Shown one piece after another: positions 47,480 to 55,960 of a DNA stretch of 64,000 nt. The stretch comes from Akkermansia muciniphila. Its GTDB lineage: Bacteria > Verrucomicrobiota > Verrucomicrobiia > Verrucomicrobiales > Akkermansiaceae. The stretch is taken from assembly GCF_002884975.1 (NCBI RefSeq), contig NZ_PJKB01000002.1, forward strand, positions 517,369 to 581,368, in the 5' to 3' direction. The number at the start of each line of letters is the position of its first letter. The first letter of the stretch is position 1. The notes beneath the pieces are model-generated. The model was not told the origin of the DNA and ran no database searches. It saw only the letters and a program-made list of their open reading frames with translations. The position numbers and the translations under genes are program-made.

Positions 47480-47576
47480 CCGCCGGGAACGGACGCGGCA
47501 AACACGAACAAGCTACCGTTGCTACCTCTCGGTCCTGGCGGGGTTTGCCAGTCGTGCCTCCACGGGTTCCCGGCGG
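47480..47576 (-). ncRNA. ffs: Signal recognition particle RNA (4.5S type)
   Basis: About 97 nt. The 5' and 3' ends form an 11-bp closing stem (CCGCCGGGAAC with GTTCCCGGCGG). The apical domain has the conserved CCAGGACC-GAGA-GGTAGCAACGG, equivalent to the usual CAGGUCCGGAAGGAAGCAGC, with a GNRA (GAGA) tetraloop and the symmetric and asymmetric internal loops that bind Ffh. An inner GGCAAAC/GTTTGCC helix supports it. It is the short hairpin form without an Alu domain. It binds Ffh and FtsY for co-translational targeting to SecY. A strong promoter lies upstream, and the 3' end runs into TATTTTATT. Confidence 0.92.
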
Positions 47577-47583
47577 CTCACAC

Positions 47584-47612
47584 AGTAAACTAGGTTTGCC
47601 GCGCACTGTCAA
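47584..47612 (-). promoter_or_regulatory. Promoter of the SRP RNA gene
   Basis: Minus strand: consensus -35 TTGACA (47607-47612), 17-bp spacer, -10 TTTACT (47584-47589), with a start expected close to the 5' end of the SRP stem. The -35 lies just after the stop of the coiled-coil protein gene. Confidence 0.75.
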
Positions 47613-47624
47613 CCATCAAAGAGA

Positions 47625-48641
47625 TCATCTCCTTTTGCTGAAAGAGAGCAGAATGGAGATGAGCAGAACCACGCCGATGACGGCTGCCGCGGTGAAGAAA
47701 ATCTCTTCTTCCTGCTTTAACCGGCTCCGTTCCCCTTCTATTTTTCCGTCCCGGACGCGCTGGAGCCCGTGCAGGACCTTGGCCTGCTCCTCTACATCCG
47801 CCTCCGTGCGCATGGCGAGCGTTTCCTCATGGCTGACCGCCTGGTCATAAGGGGCGATCAGGGTGCGGAACTGCGGGTCTTCCGAAAGAATCTCCGTTTC
47901 ATCATACTCTTCCGCCAGCGGGGAGTTCATGGAATCCCGCAGGCTGGCTATCTGCCGGTCCACCTTGTTCTGGAACAGGGTCAGCTCCCTTTTGGCCTTC
48001 TCATAGGCTGCCGTCTGTTCACGGACCAGGGCTTCCCCCTTGCGGTTGACGCGGTCCAGTTCCTGCGGGAGGCTGGCCTGGAGCTTGAGCAGGTCCGCCC
48101 GGTTCTCCGTCACCTTGAAATCCCTGCTCTTCGTGTTGGAAGCTTCCGCGCGCTGGATGCGGTTGATGTCCAGCCGGGTTTCCACCTGGCGTATCTGCTC
48201 TTGAAGCCTGTCCCGGGCGCTGGCGAGCTGCTGGCGGGTGGTGTCCAGTTTGCTCTTGAGTTCCTCCACGTCCGCGGAACGCTGGTCATACTGTTCCAGA
48301 AGACGGGCTATCCGGCTTTCCACGGAACGCGCATTGGGCTTTCCCTTATCCGCCGGCAGCGTTTTTTGCCCGGCAGCGGACTGGTCCGCCTTTTCCATCT
48401 GGGCGTCCCAGTACTTGCGGATGGCCTCCTCCTTCCGCTGGATGGCCGCCTGAAGCCGTGCGGCCTGCTGCTCATGAAGTTCCGCCGCCTCGTCAAACCG
48501 TTCCCGGGCCGCATCCAGTTCCGGGTACGGCTCCTGCTCCATGGCTTTTATGGCTTCATGCTGCGGCGCGAGTCCGGTTTGGTAATAATCCCAGCCGTAA
48601 TAGCCGCCGGCGAGCAACAGGATAAGAAGGAGATAACGCAT
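47625..48641 (-). CDS. Hypothetical coiled-coil membrane protein
   Basis: 338 aa. An N-terminal hydrophobic segment (RYLLLILLLAGGYYGWDYY) and a C-terminal membrane helix (FFTAAAVIGVVLLISILLSF) bracket a long, charged, heptad-rich region (for example RIARLLEQYDQRSADVEELK, LASARDRLQEQIRQVETRLD, LLKLQASLPQELDRVNRKGE). A protein anchored at both ends with a coiled coil between is reminiscent of envelope scaffold proteins, but no family could be assigned. Its stop codon is 12 bp from the -35 of the SRP RNA promoter. It is divergent from the GH109 gene. Confidence 0.7.
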   Translation of the reverse strand: MRYLLLILLLAGGYYGWDYYQTGLAPQHEAIKAMEQEPYPELDAARERFDEAAELHEQQAARLQAAIQRKEEAIRKYWDAQMEKADQSAAGQKTLPADKGKPNARSVESRIARLLEQYDQRSADVEELKSKLDTTRQQLASARDRLQEQIRQVETRLDINRIQRAEASNTKSRDFKVTENRADLLKLQASLPQELDRVNRKGEALVREQTAAYEKAKRELTLFQNKVDRQIASLRDSMNSPLAEEYDETEILSEDPQFRTLIAPYDQAVSHEETLAMRTEADVEEQAKVLHGLQRVRDGKIEGERSRLKQEEEIFFTAAAVIGVVLLISILLSFSKRR

Positions 48642-48792
48642 AAGTGGAAGGAGGGTAGAGTCAGAAGTTAAACTTATAGTGGAAGTTCCGCCGGAATTTG
48701 CAAACTATAAAATCAGCCATCCGGAGCTTTTTCCCTCCGGAGGCGGAATAATGATAAATCCGCGGTCAGGAGCCCGTAAAGTTCTTTGAAGC

Positions 48793-48798
48793 TATACT
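48793..48798 (+). promoter_or_regulatory. -10 box of the GH109 gene (leaderless geometry)
   Basis: TATACT ending 8 nt before the ATG at 48807. No good -35 was found. Confidence 0.4.
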
Positions 48799-48806
48799 TT
48801 CAAACC

Positions 48807-50228
48807 ATGTCTATTTTTTCATCACGCAGGCAATTTCTCAAATCCCTGGGGCTGGCGGCCGGAGCGGCTGCCGCCGGAAACGTTCTCCCCGGGCAGGCCC
48901 TGGAGATACCTTCCGGTGACAGCCTCTGGCACTCCGGCGCCAAGGCGTCCCCGCGGCCTTCCGGCTCCATGTACATGGGGGGCTTCAAGGCCCCCAAACT
49001 GGGCCGCATCAGGCTGGCCTTTATTGGCGTGGGAGGGCGCGGATTCTCCCACCTGGCGCAAATGTGCGTGATGGACGGCGTGGAAATTGTGGGCGTGTGC
49101 GATTTAAAGGAAGACCTGACCAAGCGCGGCGTGGACCGCGTGCTGACCAAAATGGGAAAAACGCCGCTGGGTTATTCCGGCGGGGACACGGCATACCTGA
49201 CCATGCTGAAGGAGCTGAACCCGGACGCCGTCATCATCAGCACGGACTGGAGCACGCATGCGAAAATCGCCTGTGACAGCATGAAGCACGGCGCGCACGC
49301 CTTTGTGGAAGTCCCGCTGGCCGTTTCCATGGAAGAACTCTGGAACCTGGTAGACACCAGCGAGGCCACCAGGAAGCACTGCATGATGATGGAAAACGTC
49401 AACTACGGGCGGGATGAACTCATGTTCCTGAACATGGTCCGGCAGGGCGTCATCGGCGAGCTGCTCCACGGGGAGGCCGCCTACATCCACTGCCTGGTGA
49501 CGCAGCTGGGGGATACGCGCGGGGAAGGAGCCTGGAGGCCTGAATACCATACCAGAATCAACGCCAACCTGTACCCCACCCACGGACTGGGCCCGGTGGC
49601 GCAGTACATGGGCCTGGCCCGCGGGGAAGACCATTTCAGCCGGGTGGCGGCCTTCGCCTCTCCCGCGCTGGGACGCAACGCGTACGCGAAGAAGCACCTC
49701 CCCGCGGACCACCGCTGGAACCGCACCCCCTTCATTTGCGGGGACATGAACACGGCCATCGTCAAGACGCAGCTGGGGCGCACCATCGTCGTCCAGTTGG
49801 ATGAAACCTCCCCCCGGCCCTATTCCCGCGCCAACCTGATCCAGGGCACGGAGGGAACGCTTGCCGGTTTCCCGACCCGCGTGGCCGGTGAAAAGCTGGG
49901 CAACGGCAACTACCATGAATGGATTGAAGGCAGGGAAAAGCTGGCCGCCATTTATGAGAAGTACGACCACCCGCTCTGGAAGCGCATCGGGGATCTGGCC
50001 CAGAAAATGGGCGGGCACGGCGGCATGGACTTCGTGATGCTTTCCCGCATCGTGGAATGCTTGCAGAATGGCGAACCGATGGACCAGAACGTTTATGAAG
50101 GCGCCGCCTGGTCTTCCCTGCTGCCGCTGACGGCCCATTCCATCGCCCAGGGCGGCATGCCCGTGGAATTCCCGGACTTTACCCGCGGAGACTGGAAAAC
50201 CACGGCGCCGCTGGCCGTGATTTCCTGA
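48807..50228 (+). CDS. GH109 family alpha-N-acetylgalactosaminidase-like protein (Tat-exported)
   Basis: 473 aa. The start at 48807 gives a twin-arginine signal (SSRRQFLKSLGLAAGAAAAG), so the protein is exported folded with its cofactor. A Rossmann fold follows (RIRLAFIGVGGRGFSHLAQM, VGVCDLKED) and then the Gfo/Idh/MocA C-terminal domain (MMMENVNYGRDELMFLNMVR). This combination, plus EVPLAVSMEELW, ANLYPTHGLGPVAQYMG and GHGGMDFVMLSRIVECL, is that of GH109, which uses NAD+ in a redox-elimination mechanism to remove terminal alpha-GalNAc (blood group A, mucin glycans). Other Gfo/Idh/MocA oxidoreductases share the fold, so substrate assignment rests on similarity. Confidence 0.88.
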   Translation: MSIFSSRRQFLKSLGLAAGAAAAGNVLPGQALEIPSGDSLWHSGAKASPRPSGSMYMGGFKAPKLGRIRLAFIGVGGRGFSHLAQMCVMDGVEIVGVCDLKEDLTKRGVDRVLTKMGKTPLGYSGGDTAYLTMLKELNPDAVIISTDWSTHAKIACDSMKHGAHAFVEVPLAVSMEELWNLVDTSEATRKHCMMMENVNYGRDELMFLNMVRQGVIGELLHGEAAYIHCLVTQLGDTRGEGAWRPEYHTRINANLYPTHGLGPVAQYMGLARGEDHFSRVAAFASPALGRNAYAKKHLPADHRWNRTPFICGDMNTAIVKTQLGRTIVVQLDETSPRPYSRANLIQGTEGTLAGFPTRVAGEKLGNGNYHEWIEGREKLAAIYEKYDHPLWKRIGDLAQKMGGHGGMDFVMLSRIVECLQNGEPMDQNVYEGAAWSSLLPLTAHSIAQGGMPVEFPDFTRGDWKTTAPLAVIS

Positions 50229-50318
50229 ATGGATTCCAGGTCTTGATGAAGTGAAAGGCGCGTTTTCAGGGACGCATAGGCAATAATCCAATTAAAATAT
50301 TGAAATGAAGTGGTTTTT

Positions 50319-50348
50319 TTGAAATAAACAATCCTGAACGTTTATTAC
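50319..50348 (+). promoter_or_regulatory. Promoter of the ComEC-like MBL gene (leaderless geometry)
   Basis: TTGAAA (50319-50324), 18-bp spacer, TATTAC (50343-50348), then 7 nt to the ATG at 50356. The surrounding 100 bp are AT-rich, so chance matches are easier here. Confidence 0.4.
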
Positions 50349-50355
50349 AGAATAA

Positions 50356-51633
50356 ATGGAAAAAGATAGGATATACTTGTTCCGAACCATACATCCTGTA
50401 GGTCAGGGAGGATTTTATACAGAGCGGTTTAAAGAAATTTCATCTCTCAAAAAGAAATCATACAATGTAGTCTATGATTGCGGAAGCGACACTGGAAAAG
50501 CCGGAAACGGAATATCCAGGTACGTGCAAAGGGAAATTGATTCTGTCTTTTCCAAGAATGAAAAAATAGATATTGTCTTCATTTCCCATTTGGATAACGA
50601 CCACATCAATGGCGTGGAGTATTTGATGAGGGAGCATGATGTACGGAATATTTGTATTCCTCTGCTCAATAGTAACGAGAAATTGCTGGCCTTGGTAAAA
50701 TGCGCTGTTGAAGGCCTCAAGGAAACCTCCTTTGTGTACAAGTTCATTCTTGACCCGGTGGAAAGTGTGAGCGGACTCCCTAAGCCTCCGCGGATTATTT
50801 TCGTGAGTCCTCTGGGGGAAAATTTCGAAAACAGAGAAAGATCAATCCTGCCTATTAATCAATTTCCGGATAATTTAAAAACCGGAAACCAGATCGTTTT
50901 AGAGAATTCGGAAAGTATAGGAATTCCCCGCCTTCATGGGAAAAGGGGGTATTTCTGGATCTATTTACCTGTGAATCTGGATGGAGCGGAGCTTTCTGAA
51001 AAGCTGGAAGGGTATTTAAATGAAGAAAAAATTCCTGTTCCGGCGAATTCGGAGGAAATAAAAATGTTGCTGAAAAAAAGAAGTGCTTTTAAAAAATTAA
51101 AAGCATTCTATCAGGCACTTCCGCATGGTGGAATAAACGCTCATTCAATGATGGTATATTCCGGTCCATGCGAAGAAGACAGCTGCCGCCTGGCGGATTT
51201 CCGGAGGCTTGCATATGTGGATTGGCCTCCCAGCCTGTATACTCATTTTTATTATGAAAAATTGTATAGATACCCCAAATATTCAGGGTGCATGTATACA
51301 GGGGATTTTGCCGTTGATAAGATAAAATGGTCCAGAGTAAAAACATACTGTGCTCCCCTGACCGACCATGTAGGAGTGTTGCAGATACCCCACCATGGTT
51401 CCAGGCATAATTATGATCCCTGCATGCTGAAAAGTAATCCGGTTTGCTTTATTTCTGCCGGAAGGTCTAATAAGTACGGGCATCCGGACAGAAGTGTGAT
51501 GGAGGATGTATTTATGGAAACACAAGCGTTTCCCCTGCTGGTAACAGAGTCCAGGTGGGACCAGGTTAATTTCATTTATGAAATAGAGCCACAGTTTCTT
51601 CATTGTCCCCAACGTTTTGGATGGGATAGGTAA
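50356..51633 (+). CDS. Stand-alone ComEC-like metallo-beta-lactamase-fold hydrolase
   Basis: 425 aa, cytoplasmic (no signal peptide or membrane segment). The motifs are those of the MBL domain of ComEC/Rec2: PVGQGGFYTERF (VGQG motif), VVYDCGSDTG, metal-binding SHLDNDHINGVEYL (H78, D80, D82, H83), YTGDFA, IPHHGSRHN (H346, H347) and SAGRSNKYGHPD. Such domains hydrolyse phosphodiesters, and stand-alone versions occur as accessory genes, some in defence islands. The gene is clearly more AT-rich than both neighbours: three 60-nt lines counted by hand gave about 27-47% GC, against about 67% in one line of the preceding gene. That suggests recent transfer. Nothing around it is obviously a partner. 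Confidence 0.75.
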   Translation: MEKDRIYLFRTIHPVGQGGFYTERFKEISSLKKKSYNVVYDCGSDTGKAGNGISRYVQREIDSVFSKNEKIDIVFISHLDNDHINGVEYLMREHDVRNICIPLLNSNEKLLALVKCAVEGLKETSFVYKFILDPVESVSGLPKPPRIIFVSPLGENFENRERSILPINQFPDNLKTGNQIVLENSESIGIPRLHGKRGYFWIYLPVNLDGAELSEKLEGYLNEEKIPVPANSEEIKMLLKKRSAFKKLKAFYQALPHGGINAHSMMVYSGPCEEDSCRLADFRRLAYVDWPPSLYTHFYYEKLYRYPKYSGCMYTGDFAVDKIKWSRVKTYCAPLTDHVGVLQIPHHGSRHNYDPCMLKSNPVCFISAGRSNKYGHPDRSVMEDVFMETQAFPLLVTESRWDQVNFIYEIEPQFLHCPQRFGWDR

Positions 51634-51697
51634 TCGCAGGGATTCAAGAGAAGAGCTGTTAATTACTGAACTTCCGTCCGGTTTCCGTGCTGAAATA

Positions 51698-54385
51698 TCA
51701 GGAATGGTAGCGGGAAAATAAGTTATTTAATTCTTCCGCACTCATGTTCATGAGCCATTGTTCCGGGCCTCCGGAGAACAGGTCGTCCGCCATGCGGCGT
51801 TTTTCCGACAGCATGGCGTCAATGCGGTCCTCAATGGTGCCGCGGCAGATCAGGCGGTGCACCAGCACGTTCCGGTGCTGGCCGATGCGGTAGGCCCGGT
51901 CCGTGGCCTGGTTTTCCACGGCGGGGTTCCACCAGCGGTCCACATGGATGACGTGGGAGGCCTGGGTGAGCGTCAAGCCGGTTCCGGCGGCTTTCAGGGA
52001 CAGGATGCAGAAGGGAGGCCCGGATTCCTTCTGGAAGGCGTTTACGATGCCCTGCCGTTCAGGAATGGGGGTGCCCCCGTGCAGCGTGAGTCCGGAACGG
52101 CCGAAGACGGAGGAGAGCAGGTCATGCAGGTGGGGGATGATGGAGCGGAACTGGGTGAAGAGGATGGCTTTTTCCTGCCGGGCGGCAATGGAGGCGCACA
52201 GTTCCTGAAGGCGCAGGAACTTTCCGGAGCGTTCCGGAGCGTAGTCGTCCGTGCCCTGGAACTGGGCGGGATGGTTGCAAATCTGCTTGAGGCGCGCCAG
52301 TACGGGAAGGATCAGCATGAGGCGCGTGGCGGGATCCGGTTCATCCAGCATGGCGTGCAGGGCGTCTATCTGCGTCTGGTACAGGACGGCCTGCTCCGGC
52401 GTGAGAGGGCAGTAGGCGGGGATCTCCGTCTTGTCCGGCAGGTCCGGGACCAGAGCCGGGTCCGTCTTCATTCTGCGCAGGATAAAAGGGCGCACCAGGC
52501 GGCGCAGCGGGGCATAGCCGCGTTCCAGGGTGCGGGTGAAGGCTTCAAAGCTTTTCCTGTTTCCCAGCAGCCCCGGATTCAGGAATTCCATCAGGCTCCA
52601 TAGCTCGTTCAGGTTGTTTTCCACAGGCGTGCCGGACAGGGCGGCGCGCCGTTCCCCGTGCAGGGCGCGGATGGCGCGGGAGCGTGCGGAGCCGGCGTTT
52701 TTAATGGCCTGGGCTTCATCCAGAATGATGGCGGGGAAATACAGTTCCGCCAGGCTGGGCGTGCGCGCCGCCATGCCGTACGTGGTGATGACGGCGTGGC
52801 AGTTTTCCCGGCGCGGGCTTTCTCCCGGCTGCCATGAGTCCGGTGCGGAGGGGTGCATGATGCGCAGCGCGAGTTCCGGAGCGAAGCGTTCCGCTTCTTC
52901 CTTCCAGTTGGACAGGAGGGAGGCCGGAGCCACGATCAGTGCCGGGAGGCCGTCCAGCCGTCCTTCCCTGCGCAGGGCATCCAGCCACGCAATGGCCTGG
53001 AGGGTTTTTCCCAGTCCCATATCATCCGCCAGGCAGGCGCCGAAGCCGCGTTCCGTGACCCGGTACAGGAAGGAGAAGCCCTCTTTCTGGTAGGGCCGCA
53101 TCAGTGCGTTCAAATGGGGCGGAAGCGCCGGCACGGATGAGGGAACCTCCCCCGCCAGAATGTCCAGCGCCTGCCGGAGCCCCGTGCCCGGTTCCATCAC
53201 GCAGTCTTCATCCGGTTCCGGAAGCTGCGCCAGCTGGCCGGAAGGGCCGTTGACAAGCAGTCTCAGCCCCTGCACCAGGGGGATGCCCAGGGAGCTCATC
53301 ATGCGCGCGGCCTTGTTCCACCGGTCCATCAGGTCCCGGACCTTTTGGGCGTCCACGCGCACCCATTCCCCTTTGAAGCGGATCAGGCCGTCCCCGTTAT
53401 TAAGCAGTTCTTCCAGTTCCTCCGGGGGCAGGTCCCGGCCTCCCAGCGTGGCGGAGACGGAGAACCTCAGCAGGCTGTGGACGGAAAGGCCGGAGGAGTG
53501 GGCCGTTTTTTCTCCGCCGGGAGCATCCGCCGTGACTTTCACCTGCAATTTGGGAGGGGCCTTTTTCCACAAGTTTACCATGCGCACGATGATGCCCGCG
53601 CGTTCATACGCCGGAGAGTCCTGAAGGAAGTCCCGCGCCTCCGTGGCGCTCCAGGCCAGCGGGGCATAAATCTTCCCGTTATCCAGCAGGCGCTGGAGCA
53701 GGGGGCTTTCCTGCGCCGCTTCCTTCAGCGGCTGGAGCACGGCCAGCAGGGCCGTATGGTTCCCTTCATGAAGTTTCAGGGCGGTGGAGAGGGGAAGATG
53801 GCGTGCCTGGTTGTCCGCCGCGCTCTGATGCGCGAAGGTAGCCATGAAGGCAAAGGGGCGGGAGCCCGTGGCGTCATCCCGGTTTTCCGCCAGGTGGAAG
53901 AATACCTTGCCGATCTGGTTCCAGGGGGCGCCCAGACCGTTCAGCCAGGCGGCGGGCGTGATGCCGCGGACCGTGATTTCCCTGTTCACCAGCCGCCGGA
54001 AGTCCTCAAGCCAGCCTGCGATGACGCCGGGAGTCACGTATTCCGCACCCGGTACGGGAGGGAATTGCTCCGCCAGGGCTGCTCTTTCTGCCGGGGTGCC
54101 CAGCAGGTGGTCCAGAACGGTAGCCGCCTCATCCGGTCTTTCCGCGGTGGCATGCGCCATGCGGGTGAGCGCCTGGCGCGCCAGATTCTTGATGAAAAAA
54201 GCAGCCGGATCCGGCGCGGTTTCCCAGTTGGACACGGCCAGGGCGTACAGCCCGTTTCCTGTTCCTTCTTCAAACAGGCGGTCGAAGGGGGGGATATCCG
54301 TCACAAGAGCCCCGGAGGGAAGAATGCGGAATCCGCTGAAGTTCCGCTCCTCTTCCGGCGCTGCGTGATGGGGGTCCGGCTGCAT
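51698..54385 (-). CDS. SNF2-family DNA helicase/translocase
   Basis: About 895 aa. The frame opens with a GTG at 54439, but the ATG at 54385 (MQPDPHHAAPEEERNFSGF) is preferred because a promoter (54396-54424) lies between them. The N-terminal 400 residues are a SNF2-associated helical region of unknown role. The motor has motif I CLADDMGLGKTLQAIAW, Ia LIVAPASLLSNWKEEAERF, the DEAQ box IILDEAQAIKN, motif III RRAALSGTPVENNLNELWSL, and the second RecA lobe with KAILFTQFRSIIPHL, SLKAAGTGLTLTQASHVIH, DRWWNPAVENQATDRAYRIGQ. Bacterial SNF2 proteins of this class (RapA/HepA-like) remodel nucleoprotein or transcription complexes; the specific role is unknown. Confidence 0.93.
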   Translation of the reverse strand: MQPDPHHAAPEEERNFSGFRILPSGALVTDIPPFDRLFEEGTGNGLYALAVSNWETAPDPAAFFIKNLARQALTRMAHATAERPDEAATVLDHLLGTPAERAALAEQFPPVPGAEYVTPGVIAGWLEDFRRLVNREITVRGITPAAWLNGLGAPWNQIGKVFFHLAENRDDATGSRPFAFMATFAHQSAADNQARHLPLSTALKLHEGNHTALLAVLQPLKEAAQESPLLQRLLDNGKIYAPLAWSATEARDFLQDSPAYERAGIIVRMVNLWKKAPPKLQVKVTADAPGGEKTAHSSGLSVHSLLRFSVSATLGGRDLPPEELEELLNNGDGLIRFKGEWVRVDAQKVRDLMDRWNKAARMMSSLGIPLVQGLRLLVNGPSGQLAQLPEPDEDCVMEPGTGLRQALDILAGEVPSSVPALPPHLNALMRPYQKEGFSFLYRVTERGFGACLADDMGLGKTLQAIAWLDALRREGRLDGLPALIVAPASLLSNWKEEAERFAPELALRIMHPSAPDSWQPGESPRRENCHAVITTYGMAARTPSLAELYFPAIILDEAQAIKNAGSARSRAIRALHGERRAALSGTPVENNLNELWSLMEFLNPGLLGNRKSFEAFTRTLERGYAPLRRLVRPFILRRMKTDPALVPDLPDKTEIPAYCPLTPEQAVLYQTQIDALHAMLDEPDPATRLMLILPVLARLKQICNHPAQFQGTDDYAPERSGKFLRLQELCASIAARQEKAILFTQFRSIIPHLHDLLSSVFGRSGLTLHGGTPIPERQGIVNAFQKESGPPFCILSLKAAGTGLTLTQASHVIHVDRWWNPAVENQATDRAYRIGQHRNVLVHRLICRGTIEDRIDAMLSEKRRMADDLFSGGPEQWLMNMSAEELNNLFSRYHS

Positions 54386-54395
54386 GGCTGGCGGG

Positions 54396-54424
54396 AGTGT
54401 AGCATGCCCGCGCAGCTTGTTCAA
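54396..54424 (-). promoter_or_regulatory. SNF2 gene promoter (near-leaderless)
   Basis: Minus strand: -35 TTGAAC (54419-54424), 17-bp spacer, -10 TACACT (54396-54401), 10 nt to the ATG at 54385, giving a predicted leader of about 4 nt. Confidence 0.5.
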
Positions 54425-54463
54425 TCCATCCTGCCGCACGGGGGCATGCAGTGCCCGTGCCCG

Positions 54464-55921
54464 TTACAGGGCGAACGTGTTTGTCTTGATGATGGGGAGT
54501 TTGGGCGGCGGCGGGTTGAAAAGCTCCTTGATCTGTTTCAGGTAGGTAATCAGGGCATCGCGGACCTTGATGCCGGTCGGTTTGCCATTTCCCCTCTGGG
54601 GGAACTTGAAGTTGTTGCACAGGTAGTCCCCCATCGCCACGGTATAGACCACGTTGTTTTTCAGGGTGCTGCTGATGCTTGGCGTAACGCCGTCCATGAT
54701 CTGGTAGGAAAAACCGGAGCAGTAAATTTCCAGAATGCCGCCCTCATCCTCTGACGGAGACATGAATTTGGTCAGGATCAGCTGTTCAATGTCCGCCTTG
54801 CTCATGGAGCAGGTGACGATCTTTTCCCGGAAGGGCTCCATTTCATAAATATCCTTGATCGTAATGGGGCCCTTGCAGAGATGGCTCTTGGCCCGTACGC
54901 CGCCGCGGTTGTAAATAGCGATGTCGGAATTGGAGGCCTGCTGGATGGCCTTGCAGAAAATGGTGCCTATGGTGACGTGCGTAAGGTCTTCCCCGGCTAC
55001 GCCTACCTGCTCCTTGAAGAGCGGGTTTCCGGTGAACTGCTGCACAAGTTTTTCCACTTCCGGGTCGTTGGGTATCTTTTCGTCCAGGCCGACAGCCTTC
55101 GTTGATTTGGAGAGGATGGAGACCGGTTTTTCCGTGGAAAAGGTAATTTCCGTAACGCCTGCATGGCTCAGCCTGTGGCCCGTGTGGCTGAGCAGGGTTC
55201 CGCTCCTAAGCTGGCCGTTGGGAAGCATGACATGGGTATGGCCACCCAGAATGACGTCGATATTCGGGGAATACTTCATCATTTTCATGTCGTGTTCATA
55301 ACCAAGGTGGCTCAGGATGACATTGATGGTGTTATGGTGCAGGCGGAACCTGTCCATGATGCCCTTGTAGTCATCTTCATCCGGCAGTTTCCATGAAATG
55401 CCTCCCATTCTCCGGACGTCCGTGGTCTGCAAGTCCGCCAGTCCAATGAACCCTACGGAAATGGGAGTGCCCTTGAGAGGTATGCTGGCATAGGGTAAAA
55501 AACAATTGGTCAGCGTGGGGGAGGGATTAACGTTGGTAATGACGAACTTGGTGTGCGGCATTCCCTTGATGTGGTCGCGGAGGGCCTCCTGCCCGTAATC
55601 CAGGTCATGGTTCCCGACGGTTGCCAGATCAAATCCCAGCTTGTTCATCAGGATGGTGAGGGGTTCGCCGCGTTTTTCCCATTCGTCCACGTAGGGGTTG
55701 CCCATGAAATAGTCCCCTGAATCAACCAGGAGGACGTGCGGGTATTTGGCGCGGTATTGTTTTACCAGCGTGGCCAGTTTGGGGAATTTGTCCAGATTGC
55801 CGTGAATATCGCTGGTGGAAATAATGATCAGCGTTTTATTGGGGTCCGACTTAAGCTTCTGGGCCAGGGAAAACGGGCACAGGCAGGCCAGACCGGCAAG
55901 GATGATGCGTGGCGGAATCAT
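54464..55921 (-). CDS. Exported 5'-nucleotidase / metallophosphoesterase (UshA-like)
   Basis: 485 aa with an N-terminal signal peptide (PRIILAGLACLCPFSLAQ). The dinuclear-metal phosphoesterase motifs are intact: IISTSDIHGN, LLVDSGDYFMG, TVGNHDLDYG, ILSHLGYEHD and ILGGHTHVML. The C-terminal 5'-nucleotidase substrate domain is present (SDIAIYNRGGVRAKSHL, YEMEPFREKIVTCSM, GFSYQIMDG). It probably scavenges nucleotides or UDP-sugars in the periplasm. It is on the minus strand after rlpA, 39 nt downstream. A weak TACTTT hexamer (55929-55934) lies at the leaderless distance. Confidence 0.9.
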   Translation of the reverse strand: MIPPRIILAGLACLCPFSLAQKLKSDPNKTLIIISTSDIHGNLDKFPKLATLVKQYRAKYPHVLLVDSGDYFMGNPYVDEWEKRGEPLTILMNKLGFDLATVGNHDLDYGQEALRDHIKGMPHTKFVITNVNPSPTLTNCFLPYASIPLKGTPISVGFIGLADLQTTDVRRMGGISWKLPDEDDYKGIMDRFRLHHNTINVILSHLGYEHDMKMMKYSPNIDVILGGHTHVMLPNGQLRSGTLLSHTGHRLSHAGVTEITFSTEKPVSILSKSTKAVGLDEKIPNDPEVEKLVQQFTGNPLFKEQVGVAGEDLTHVTIGTIFCKAIQQASNSDIAIYNRGGVRAKSHLCKGPITIKDIYEMEPFREKIVTCSMSKADIEQLILTKFMSPSEDEGGILEIYCSGFSYQIMDGVTPSISSTLKNNVVYTVAMGDYLCNNFKFPQRGNGKPTGIKVRDALITYLKQIKELFNPPPPKLPIIKTNTFAL

Positions 55922-55960
55922 GGACGGAAAAGTAGAGCTGCGGAAAGGATGAGAGGGAGA

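Noticed and set aside
50356-55921. MBL hydrolase plus SNF2 helicase plus phosphoesterase as a multi-gene defence system
   Set aside because: The genes are on different strands with their own promoters, composition differs sharply between the MBL gene and the others, and the phosphoesterase is exported. No shared operon supports a system.
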